Position numbers and translations under genes: made by a program. Source: Arachis hypogaea (taxonomy: Eukaryota > Streptophyta > Magnoliopsida > Fabales > Fabaceae). Taken from it: a DNA stretch of 64,000 bases. The DNA is taken from assembly GCF_003086295.3 (NCBI RefSeq), contig NC_092048.1, positions 68,490,841-68,554,840 of the forward strand, given 5' to 3'. Positions within the stretch are counted from its first letter, which is position 1. The number at the start of each line of letters is the position of its first letter. The notes beneath the pieces are model-generated. The model ran no database searches, had not been told where the DNA came from, and saw only the letters and a program-made list of their open reading frames with translations. Positions 20,230-31,383 of this stretch are shown here, in pieces.

Positions 20230-21542
20230 CATGCATGTGTATGCGTGATAGGAAAATTGCACGCCAACGCCTACGCGTAACCCACGCGTATGCATGACCC
20301 CTGAAATCAGCAAAATGAGTTTTGTGTTTTAAAATATAATTTTGAACCTCTAAACCTCTATTTTCACCTTTTTCGCACTAAAATTTTAGTTGTATGTTGA
20401 GTGGTGAGAAGAAGGTAGGGAGGAGTAGTAACTTGGAGACGAAGAAAATTTTCGGAAAATTATGAGTGAGAAGGGTAAAAGTGTGATATATATATATGAA
20501 TGAATGATTTACAATGAAGTTGATAACGAAAACTGTTTTGAGCCTTGACCTGGAAAGGTTCGTGGTGGTTTACCGCTTGCCTAGTATCGAGACGTATATG
20601 CATGTTTTTAAAAGAGAATGTTATATGGGGTTCGTGGTGGTCGCCCACATGTGTGTGTTATTTTCCAATTAAAGATCTTGCGAGGTTCGTGGTGGTGTAC
20701 CACTTGCAATGGTGGTGTTCGTGGTGGTGTACTGCTTACCAAGTCGGGTTCGTGGTAGTTTACCACCCATCGGTTTTCAAGAGGACAATATCCGGGTTAG
20801 CTATTGGGTGTGTCAGGCTCTGGCAAAGTAACCGACACGTGAGCTCACGGCCAGTAGGACAGGCATGCATCATCTGCATATGTTTGAATTGTTTGAGTTT
20901 GTTTAATTACTTTGATGTGCCTAATTATACATGTTCCATGATTATTTGCTAATTGTCTTACTTGCCTTACTTGTGTATTACTTGTCTGTATTGTTTGTGT
21001 TTGCTTAAAAGTTGAATTACTTGAGGGATGGTTCAGTTCTATGGCTATTTCGGTTGGAAGATAGTGAAAGTATGAAAGATATTGGGTTAGAACTAGAATC
21101 CACTATGATACCAAGTTATGGATTAGTGAGAACATAGGATGGATATGTCGAGGTGACAAGTTTAAGATGCTTAGTGAATTTATATTATAGTGTATTGTAT
21201 TTATTTGACACTTTTACCATACTGGGAACCCATGGATCAAGGGTTCTCATCTTGTATATGCTCTATGTTTTTTAGATGCAGATCCTAGCGCTCAGCAGTG
21301 AGCTGGTTTCGTCTGGAAGGCGGCGAAGTTTATTTGATTTTGTTTTGTACTTTTAGAACCTCTCCTTTTTATTTTGAAAAACCTTCAATATGAATTATGT
21401 AAATGTTTAATTTGCAACTTGCCTATAGAGGCTGTATGTAAATTTTTGGGAGAGATATGACCTAATGTTGTCAAACTGTTTTTATCCTGTACCCTAGCCG
21501 GCCTAAACTTCGTGGGTTGTCAAACTGTTTTTATCCTTTACC
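20230..21542 (+). repeat. Unclassified repeat, probably LTR remnant
   Basis: No ORF worth reporting. It holds five copies of GGTTCGTGGTGGT(T/G)TACC at 20557, 20629, 20684, 20716 and 20748, spaced 30-70 bp apart, and near the end a ~20-bp direct repeat GTCAAACTGTTTTTATCC at about 21470 and 21518. At 20270-20300 ACGCGTAACCCACGCGTATG recalls family-3 palindromes. Lineage not recognised. Confidence 0.45.
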
Positions 21543-22952
21543 CACTTATTCATATGATTAGCATGCATTTATATTTCCTTCCTAAAATTATTACATGATT
21601 AAAAACTTGCTTCCTAGAGACTTTTAATTATGTATTTTAATTCTCCTTTATTCCATTCGATACTGTGATCCGTGTGTTAAGTGTTTCAGGATTTATAGGG
21701 CATGAATGAATTGGAGATTGGAAAGGAAGCTTGCAAAAATGGAAGGAACACAAGAAATTGAGGAGATGACGAGCAAGAAGTGACGCGGCCGCATGGTTCA
21801 CGTGACCGCGTGAAAGAGAGGAATCGTAGTGACGCGGCCGCATGTCTCACGCGACCGCGCGGATTGGAATAGCACAAGTGACGCGGAGGCGTGGACGACG
21901 CTCTCGCGTGGCAGGGCAAAACGCCGAATGACGCGTCCGCATGAATGACGCGATCGCGTGACGTGCGGGATCTGCATAATCTGCAGAATTCGCTGGGGGC
22001 GATTTTGGGCCCTGCTTTGACCCAGTTCACGGCCCGAAAAAGCATACTAGAGCCAGAGAACATGCAGAAACCAACAACAACATTCATTCTACAGAATTTT
22101 TAGTTTTTAGATCTAGTTCTACTCCTCCTCTAGGCTTTCTCTCTACACATTCATAGTTCTTAGTATTTTATTTCTATTGCTTTTTGCATTGGGATATTGA
22201 GAAGAGTTATTACCTCATCAAGACTTCGTCATTCTAGTTCGTTTTCTTTACTTGGCTTTACTCTTCCATGTCCTTTAATATACTCGATTTTACTATTGGA
22301 TTATTTTAGAATTTATTAATACAAGAATTACTTTTATTTTAATTGATTCCTTTGAGTTTTATTTATCATGTCTTTCTTTAATTCCCTTTCCTATGTTATG
22401 AGTTCTACATTCACAATGAGCGAGTAGTTCCCTAACTTGATGGGGAGTTGATTGAAAGGAACCCTTGAGTTGGGATGCTTAAAAGAAAAATTGTAATTGG
22501 GTTTATTGTTGGAATGCTCTCTAGTCACTGACACTAATCCATTTCAATTGAGCGGATTGGAACTTGTGAATAGAAACAGCATTCCAACTTGTTTGACTTT
22601 CCCTTACCTAGTAAGGGATAACTAAACAGAACAGCCTTCAATTATCAATTAATCTTGAGAGTACTTCAACAAGAATAGGGCTTCCAACTAATCTACTTCC
22701 AGTCAAGGCTTTTATTTAAATTATTTAATTTCTCTAATTTAATTTCCTATTTATTCAACTCAAACCATTTTGAAAACATCTGATTAATAAAATAGCACAC
22801 CTTTCTGTAACTCGTTGGGAGACGACCTGGGATTCATACTCCCAGTATTTTAATTTTAATTTTTGTGACACCCTTCTAAATTGATAAGCGGATTTCTGGT
22901 TGGTTAAGAACTATACTTGCAACGCATATCTGATAACAATTCTTGACTCATC
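21543..22952 (+). repeat. 5' LTR of element D, start truncated
   Basis: Homology with the H LTR begins at CACTTATTCATAT; the first ~70 bp are absent. Palindrome array at 21780-21970 with GCGGCCGCATG, GCGACCGCG and GCGATCGCG units. U5 hairpin CTGGGA-TTCATAC-TCCCAG at 22827-22845. The end is placed at CTCATCA (22952); 22968 is a possible alternative. Confidence 0.82.
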
Positions 22953-22973
22953 AATTTCTGCCACGTCAATTTT

Positions 22974-22991
22974 TGGCGCCGTTGCCGGGGA
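22974..22991 (+). other. Primer binding site of element D (tRNA-Asp)
   Basis: TGGCGCCGTTGCCGGGGA, an exact complement to the 3' end of plant tRNA-Asp(GTC) as I know it. Confidence 0.92.
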
Positions 22992-23082
22992 GTTGCAATA
23001 GAGTGCTAAGTTATTGATTGAAATTTATTTGTTTGCATTTTATTTTATCTTGCTACTATGAGCTGCTTGTTTCTTTCGTTAG

Positions 23083-24916
23083 ATGACGCGTTCACTTCTT
23101 GATCCACGCTTGCCAGTATTCGATCCTGAGATTGAAAGAACTATTTCACGAATAAGGCAAGCTCGGCGTCGGTTAGTCCTCTCTGAGGGCGGATCTGAAA
23201 CGTCATTTGAGGAAGAAACCAGCCCCCGTTCTACTGATTTGGTTGATTTACGTGTAGGTGACATGGCAGCACCTAGGAGAATTACTATCCAGGAGGCTGG
23301 AGCCCCTGATTTTACAATGCAACCGTTTCAAGCGCATCACCCAGCGGTGGCTACAGACTTTGAAATAAAGACTGCACTGCTCAATTTGATGCCCAAGTTT
23401 CATGGCTTACCTGCTCAAGAGCCTATCAAGCACCTGAGAGATTTTCAAGCAGCCTGTTCTACTGTCAGGCGTTATGGTGCAGATGAAACTTCAATTTTGT
23501 TGAAAGCTTTCCCGTTTTCTCTTGAGGGAAAGGCAAGAGAGTGGTACTACACTCAACCCGCAGCAACTGTATCCGGCTGGAATACACTTAGAAGAGAATT
23601 TTTGGAAAAGTTCTTTCCAGCTGAAGTTACTGATAAACTGAGGAAAGACATTTCCATGATTGTTCAGGACAAAATCCGAGACTTTCTATAAATACAGGGA
23701 GCACTTCAATAATCTTCTGGAAGCATGCCCCCACCATATGATTGACAAGATAGTGTTGCTTGGTTACGTCACACAGGGCATGAGGCCCCAAGATAAGACC
23801 ACATTGGAAAGTGCTAGCAATGGGTCTATGAAAAAGTACAAGACCACTGATGAGACTGCTGCTCTAACTCAGAGTATCTATGAAATGACCAACTTGCTGA
23901 AGCAGATGTAATTGAATCAACAATAAGTTCATCAATCTCAACCTTCTCCACTACAGAAAAGCCAACAGTTAGTCCCATAGAGAATTTGCGGAGTCTGTGC
24001 TGATTATAGCCATTATACTGATGAATGTCCGCAGCTCCAGCAGGAAGACAACACCGTGGCAGCCACTCATAACTTCTATGACCGCCCCAACCAAGGGTAC
24101 AATCAAGGTGGCAACTACATCCATGGATGGCAGGACAATTCTAACCAGAATTGGAGGGACAACAACAACAGAGGAGGCAGAGACAATCAGGGAAATCAGA
24201 GGTGGAATAATAATAACAACAACAGACAACAGAACTAGAACCAGCCTTACAGATCACATCACCTGAGGCAATCCCAAGGACCACAGAATACCCAACAGCA
24301 GACCTCTCAAATTACTTATCCTTCTTCATCTTCTAATGACGACTTACTACAATCTATTGATCGGAGACAACAGACCATGAAAAATAACCTTTATGCTACA
24401 CTAAATGGTCTGAACTTTACTTTGCAAGCTCTTGTCTCACAGATTGGATCAATGAATAACTCCAATAACCAGCCTTTGAGCTCCAGTGGAATCCCCTCTC
24501 AACCATTACCCAATCCAAAGGGTGGCATTAATGCCATCACCCTAAGGTCCGGAACCACACTGCAGGAGAGGAATCAGGAGGAGCCAAGCCCACCAGAACA
24601 CGCCTCAGCTGAAGAGGTAGTGGAAATAGAAGATGTTGACGAGGAAGAGGACATACAGGACATGGCTGAAAAAGAAGAAATTCAACCACAGGAGGAAACA
24701 CCAAGGGGCGCAGACACTGCAGAAGACACCACTCCCATTCCATTTCCACAACTTGCAAGGAAGCCCAGGAAGCAGCTGGAACCTGATCCCAAAATGGTAG
24801 AGATATTCAAAAAGGTTGAGGTAACTGTTCCTCTTTTTGATGTTATTCAACAGGTACCTAAATATGCAAAGTTTCTAAAAGATTTATGTATACATAAAGA
24901 CAAAATTAATGAATTA
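23083..24916 (+). pseudogene. gag: gag of element D, with CCHC zinc knuckle
   Basis: ATG at 23083 (MTRSLLDPRLPVFDPEIERT). The gag core at ~23390-23690 has LKAFPFSLEGKAREWYYTQP and LEKFFPAEVTDKLRKDI. A one-base shift at 23660-23690 moves the frame, which then carries stops at 23909-23911, 23924-23926, 23978-23980 and 24236-24238, mostly Gln to stop. A zinc knuckle CX2CX4HX4C lies at 23987-24028 (CGVCADYSHYTDEC), followed by an Asn/Gln-rich stretch and an acidic linker (24580-24720). The frame ends in the foldback element at 24927 and continues after it into the protease. Confidence 0.86.
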
Positions 24917-24926
24917 GTAACTATTC

Positions 24927-26347
24927 GAGTAAATAGCCAAATTGGTCCCCGAAAGATAGCCCATTCTTCAAACGAGTCCCCGTAAGAAAAAGATAATAAA
25001 ATTTGTCCCCGAAAAATTTAAAATTGGTAAAGTTAGTCCTTCCGTCAGTTGGATGATGACGTGTCACGTTAAGTGCCACGTGGCACATGATGACGTGGAG
25101 GGCTAATGCCACGTGTCACAATATGATTGGTTGACATGTCAGATCGGTGACACGTGGCATGCCACTTGTTAGGTCAGTGACACGTGGCATGCCACGTGGC
25201 ACTTGACATGTAAAAAAGTTATTTATAATCAAAATAGTCCTTGAAAGTTCAGATGTAAATCATTTTCATCCCTAAAATTTTAAAAATTAATCAAATTAGT
25301 CCTTATATAATTTTTTTTTTATTTTTTCTTGATAATATTAAATTTAAAATATTTTTTGATACTACTAATTTTAATAGAAATGTAATTGACAATCAAAAAA
25401 TTAGTAATTGTATCTTTTCTTCTTAAAAATTTGTTCAATAAAATTATCTCTCTCCTCTAATTCTTGTCAAAATCTCTCTTATTCTTTTCTATTCTAAAAC
25501 CTTTTTTTTACATTATTACATTTTGCTGGAATATATATATAACCTAAACAAAGTTATATGCTCAAAATCAAAATTTATGTATGTTAATCTAAATAAAAGT
25601 AATAACGTAATGAAAAAAAAGATGTATAAATTTTTATTAAATTTGTTTAGGTTAACATACATAAATTTTTATTTTGAGCATATAACTTTATTTAGGGTAA
25701 CAAATACATACATTTCAATTTTGAGTATATATATATATATATATATATTCCAGCAAAATGTAATAATGTAAGAAAAAAGTTTTAAAATAGAAAAGAATAA
25801 GAGAGATTTTGACAAGAATTAGAGGAGAGAGATAATTTTATTGAACAAATTTTTAAGAAGAAAAGATACAATTACTAATTTTTTATTGTCAATTACATTT
25901 CTATTAAAATTAGTAGTATCAAAAAATATTTTAAATTTAATATTATCAAGAAAAAATAAAAAATTATATAAGGACTAATTTGATTAATTTTTAAAATTTT
26001 AGGGATGAAAATGACTTACGTCTGAACTTTCAAGGACTATTTTGATTATAAATAACTTTTTTACAAGTCAAGTGCCACGTGGCATGCCACGTGTCACTGA
26101 CCTGACACGTGACATGCCACGTGTCACCGATCTGACATGTCAACCAATCATATTGTGACACGTGGCATTAGCCCTCCACGTCATCATATGCCACGTGGCA
26201 CTTAACGTGACACGTCATCATCCAACTGACGGAAGGACTAACTTTACCAATTTTAAATTTTTCGGGGACAAATTTTATTATCTTTTTCTTACGGGGACTC
26301 GTTTGAAGAATGGGCTATCTTTCGGGGACCAATTTGGCTATTTACTC
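24927..26347. mobile_element. Foldback DNA transposon, non-autonomous, MULE-like
   Basis: 1421 bp with inverted arms of ~650 bp (terminal GAGTAAATAGCC / GGCTATTTACTC) and a short AT-rich centre with a (TA)n run at ~25720-25750. It is flanked by the 10-bp duplication GTAACTATTC (24917-24926 and 26348-26357). If the terminal C/G is counted in the inverted repeat, the duplication is 8 bp, so hAT is not excluded; 9-11 bp is usual for Mutator-like elements. No transposase. The two arms translate to nearly identical 60-residue ORFs on opposite strands, which is an artefact of the inverted repeat. Each arm holds several CACGTGGC motifs. Confidence 0.88.
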
Positions 26348-29300
26348 GTAACTATTCCTTTAGGTAGTTCCATATCTGCTTTAATGGGAAGTTTACCTGA
26401 AAAGTGTAGTGACCCAGGTCCATGTATGGTTAATTGTACTATTGGTGGTGTAGTATTTTCTGACTGCATGTGTGATTTAGGAGTATGTGTGAGTATAATG
26501 CCTTTGTCTATATATGATATTTTGAGGCTCCCTCCCTTAAAAAGGTCGGCAACTCGTTTTGTGTTAGCAGATAAAAGCATTATTACAGTGGCTGGAGTTG
26601 CTGAAGATGTATTAGTGGGCATTAAGGGGCTTACATTTCCCATTGATTTTTATATCTTGGAGATTCCCCAAAATGACTCAGAGAAGCCATCATCAATCCT
26701 ACTCGGAAGACCATTCCTGAAGACCTCGAAGTTCAAATTAGATGCTTTTTCAGGAACATACTCTTTTGAAATAGATGGCCGAGTAGTAATCTTCAATCTA
26801 AATGGAGTTATGAAGCATCCTCCAGAGGATCATTCTATCCTCCAGTGTGACATTATAGATGAAACCGTGGCTGAAGTTCACCAGGAGGAATTTGAAGAGA
26901 AGTACATAGGACAAGGTCCAAGTGTGGGGACATTCTCAGAGGACAATGACAGTGCTTTACCATTGTTACCAGCTCCAGACAACCCAGAGCCTGACCATGA
27001 TCAGAAGTTAGAATTAAAACCCCTTCCTCCACACCTCAAATATGCTTACTTTGAAGACGAGCAGAAGTTTCCAGTTATCATTGTAAGGGAACTCACTTCT
27101 CAACAGGAAGAGCAGTTACTTAGTATGCTGAGAAGGTACAAGAAGGCAATTGGTTGGAGTTTGGCAGACATAGTAGGCATCAACCCTCAAGTCTGTGAGC
27201 ATAGGATATTTTTAGAAGAGGGAGCAAGACCTGTCTGTCAACCCCAGAGAAGACTGAACCCCACTATCTTAGAGGTTGTCAAGAAGGAAGTGACCAGACT
27301 ATTGGAGGTAGATATCATCTACCCCATTTCAGACAGTAAATGGGTAAGCCCAGTACAAGTGGTGCCCAAGAAGTCTGGAGTCACTACAGTGAAGAATGAG
27401 CATGGAGATCTCATGGCAACCAGAGTTCAGAACGCCTGGAGAGTCTGCATTGACTACAGACGCCTCAACCAGGCTACTCGTAAGGATCACTATCCTTTTC
27501 CATTCATTGATCAAATGCTGGATCACCTGTCAGGTAAATCACATTATTGTTTTTTAGATGGTTACACAGGTTATTTCCAGATTCATATAGCTCCTGAGGA
27601 TCAGGAAAAGACCACTTTTACATGTCCTTTTGGGACTTATGCTTACAAGAGAATGCCCTTTGGCTTGTGCAATGCACCAGCTACCTTCCAAAGGTGCATG
27701 ATGAGTCTTTTCTCTGATCTTATTGAGGATTGTACGGAAGTTTTTATGGATGATTTTAGTGTATATGGCGATTCCTTTAGCCTTTGCTTAGATGGATTAT
27801 CTAGAGTATTAGATAGATGTGTCAGCACAAACCTTGTATTAAATTTTGAAAAATGTCACTTTATGGTTAAACAAGGTATTGTACTAGGACATGTTGTGTC
27901 TAATACTGGCATTTCTGTAGATCCAGCAAAGGTGGATGTTATTTCTAGTTTACCTTACCCCTCTTCTGTGAGGGAAGTCTGCTCGTTCCTTGGCCATGCA
28001 GGTTTTTACAGGAGATTCATTAAGGACTTCAGTAAGGTAGCACTTCCCTTATCCAGACTACTGCAGAAGGATATTGAGTTCGAGTTCAGTGAGGATTGCA
28101 AACAAGCGTTTGATAAGCTGAAGACCGCCCTGACTCAAGCTCCAATTGTCAGAGGACCAGACTGGAGCCAGCCATTTAAAATAAAGTGCGACGCCTCCAA
28201 CCATGCAGTAGGAGCAGCACTGGCTCAGCATGAAGGTAAGGACCCCTTTGTTATTGCTTATGCGTCTAAAACTTTAGATGCCGCTCAGTCCAATTACACT
28301 ACTACTGAGAAAGATCTTATTGCTATTTGCTTTTTCTCTGGATAAATTCTGAGCCTATTTACTTGGTACGAAGGTAGTAGTGTACTCAGACCATGCAGCT
28401 CTAAAGTATCTATTAGCTAAAAAGGAGTCCAAACCAAGGCTTATACGATGGATACTGCTATTACAAGAATTTGATTTAGAAATTAAGGATAGGAGTGGTA
28501 ACCAAAATTTAGTAGCAGACCACTTGAGTCGCCTTGAGCACATTACAGATGACTCCACTCCTATAGCTAATAATTTCCCATTTGATAACCTGCAAGCAGT
28601 ATCTGAGGTAGTCCCTTGGTATGCACCTGTAGCTAATTATCTAGTTAGCCGCACCTTTCCTCCAAACTTTTCTAAGCATCAAAGAGACAAGCTGAAAAGC
28701 GAGTCTAAATATTATATATGGGATGACCCATATTTATGGAGATGTGGCGCTGACCAGGAAATTAGACGGTGTGTGCCTCAATCAGAATTCCAGTCCATCT
28801 TAGAGGCATGTAACTCGTCTGAGAGTGGAGGACATTTTGGCCCTCAAAGAACAGCTAGAAAAATCTTAGACTATGGATTCTGGTGGCCTACTCTTTTTAG
28901 AGACGCTGCTGAATTTTGTAGATCTTGTTTTCTATGCCAAAAATTTGGTAATATATCCAAGAGGGATGAGATGCCTCAACAAATTATGCTTTTCTGTGAA
29001 ATTTTTTATCTTTGGGGCATTGACTTCATGGGTCTATTTCCAAATTCTAATGGTTATCTTTATATATTGTTAGCTGTGGATTACGTTTCCAAATGGGTGG
29101 AAGCAATTTCTACCCGCACTGATGATGCTAACACTGTTGTTTCCTTTGTGAGAAACCACATTATTTGTCGCTTTGGATCACCACGAGCAATCGTGAGCGA
29201 TCAAGGCACCCATTTTTGTAACAGGAAACTAACAGGATTAATGAAGAAGCATGGGATAGTTCATAAGGTTGCAACAACCTACCATCCTCAGACTAATGGG

Positions 29301-29921
29301 CAAGCCAAGGTGCCAAACAGAGAGATAAAGCGTATCTTGCAGAAGATAGTCAAACCTCATAGAAGAGACTGGAGCACCAGGCTACAAGATGCACTCTGGG
29401 CATACAGAACAGCATACAAAACACCTATTGGGATGAGTCCTTTTCGCTTAGTTTATGGAAAAGCTTGTCATCTCTCTGTTGAAATAGAGTACAAAGCCTT
29501 TTGGGTAGTAAAGGAGTGCAACATGGGAATTGAGAAAGCCGGAGCTGAAAGGAAGTTGCAACTGCAAGAACTGGAAAGCCTTCGCCTAGAAGCTTATGAG
29601 AACTCAAGGCTTTACAAGGAGAAGATGAAGGCTGTACATGATCAGCACATCAAGAGAAAAGAGTTCCAACCTGGTGACTTAGTCCTCCTTTATAAATCTC
29701 GACTGAGGCTCATGCCAGGCAAGTTGAGATCAAGATGGGAAGGTCCATACAGAGTAGAGAAGGCCGAACCATACGGAGTTTATCACCTAAGCCATCCTTC
29801 AAGCTCTGAACTTATCAAAGTTAATGGACATCGTTTAAAGCTGTACCATGGCGAGAAGCTGAAGAAAAACAAGGAGCTCGAGATCTTCCTCTTGGAAGAT
29901 CCCCACATAGCCGAAGACTGA
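26348..29921 (+). pseudogene. pol: Protease-RT-RNase H-integrase of element D
   Basis: Domains in order: protease (CDLGVCVSIMPLS; DLGV at 26473), RT (27200-28060; FMDDFSVYG with catalytic Asp pair at 27749-27754), RNase H (CDASNHAVGAALAQ, then [11 protein letters not shown]), integrase zinc finger (28800-28960), catalytic core (GIDFMG, SDQGTHF) and C-terminal part to the TGA at 29919. One extra T near 28335 shifts the frame and a CGA-to-TGA stop follows at 28350-28352. Two functional residues are altered: the first zinc-finger His is Asn (28812-28814) and the catalytic Glu of GQAE is Lys (29307-29309). A reading frame that appears to start at 26162 begins inside the foldback arm and is not a true start. 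Confidence 0.92.
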
Positions 29922-29964
29922 GCTAGTGGAGCGTCCAACTTACGGACGTTAAAGCAAAGTGCTA

Positions 29965-29982
29965 GGTGGGAGACAACCCACC
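29965..29982 (+). other. Post-pol hairpin of element D
   Basis: GGTGGG-AGACAA-CCCACC, a perfect 6-bp stem, 44 nt after the pol stop. Compared with A, C and G, the second pair changes from T:A to G:C on both sides, while the loop keeps the form AGRCAA. Confidence 0.72.
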
Positions 29983-31383
29983 ATGGTATGATCGTTCTTT
30001 TCTTTATTCATAGTTTTCATATTCAATAACTCTTCTCTTTATTAGTACATTTCGTGCATCTGCATTTACATACTTTAATTTTCAAAAAAAAAAATATTTT
30101 TCACACGACGCGACCACATCATTGACGCGTCCGCGCCGCAGGTGATAGGAGAAAATAATAAAACGAACAGAGAGTCACGCAAGAGCGTGGCTGGAAGCAT
30201 GCCAGTGGCACAAATCGCCCCACGCGACCGCATCACTCACGAGGCCGCATGCCCTGGAATTCGACGTAAAAAGGGTGCACGACTGAAAGTTGTGCCAGAG
30301 TGGTGCTGGATTGGTGCTGAACGCACAATTCTTTCCACGCGGACGCATAGCTCACGCGTCCGCGTCATATCCTTCTAATGGCCACTCACGCGATCGCATG
30401 CCCCACGCAATCGCATCACCCCAGATTTGGTAAAAATAAACTTTCAAACAGAGAGTTGTTCGAGCGCGAGGCTACCCTCGCGCCATTAGCATGAAACGGG
30501 TCACGCGACTGCGTGACCGACGTGACCGCGTCAATTAGTATAAATGCAAGTAGTGTGACCGCGTCGCTTGCGCCGCACAGCTTCCCTGATTTGCCAATTA
30601 TCTTATCTTTCTTTTCCCCAAATCCTATTTTCTTTCTTTTCCCTCCTTATTTCTTCTTTCTTCCTTCTTCCTTCTTTCTCACTTTCTACTCTCTCTCTCT
30701 CACCCCTATTAACAAGGTTTTCTTTTCTTCTCCCCCCTTACTCTTCTATTATTCTTCTTATTTTTGTACGTTATCTTCTTTTCTTTTCTTTTTACTTTCA
30801 TTATCCATATTTTCTTTTTCTTTCTTTTTTCTTTTTACTTGGTGTTGGAATTTTATTTGAGTCATTATTTCTCATTATATGCTTGTGGATTGTTGTAAAA
30901 TTGTTTGGCAATTATATGCCTTTTTAAAGGGTTGCTTGCATGTTCACTTTAATACTTTCTATGCCTTATTTACCATGCATGCTATGTGTTTGTGAAAACG
31001 CCCATATGGCATTATGCACTTTTCTACGTTATTCTACTCTAATATTCAATGCTTGCTTTTCACAAATTCTCTTTACTATTGTATTAATTGAATTTAATTA
31101 TCAATACAAACGTGATGGCTAGTTTGTTACGAGTGATAACACATTCAACTAATTAAATGCTGGATCTATGCTACTCATGCCTTTGCCTGCATGCCATTAA
31201 ACCCCTTGCATTTCATTATCCTCCAATGCACTTGCTATATTTCTATTGATGAACTTTTCACATGTAGTCATGACCATGTGTTAACAACATCCTCTTTACC
31301 GTGCATTGTTTATCACTCATACAACCCTCTTCCTTGCTCTATCTCTTTGAATTTACGTTACTTTCTTTTTTTCCTTTTTCAGG
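29983..31383 (+). other. Post-pol spacer of element D with palindrome array
   Basis: No gene. An array at 30105-30560 contains GCGACCGCATC, GCGGACGCAT, GCGTCCGCG and GCGATCGCATG units like those of the D LTR. 30590-30850 is a long C/T-rich tract that gives spurious ORFs. The remainder is unremarkable AT-rich sequence leading to the extra ORF. Confidence 0.6.

Noticed and set aside
25720..25750. (TA)n microsatellite as a separate feature
   Set aside because: Ordinary AT expansion in the centre of the foldback element.
26162..28345. A single 727-codon gene starting with MALALHVI
   Set aside because: The first ~60 codons lie in the right arm of the foldback transposon; the left arm gives the same peptide on the other strand (24921-25112). 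The pol frame simply runs on from the arm.
30513..30927. ORFs in the C/T-rich tract
   Set aside because: Low-complexity Ser/Phe/Leu translations in two frames; no start context, no homologue in the corresponding place of H.
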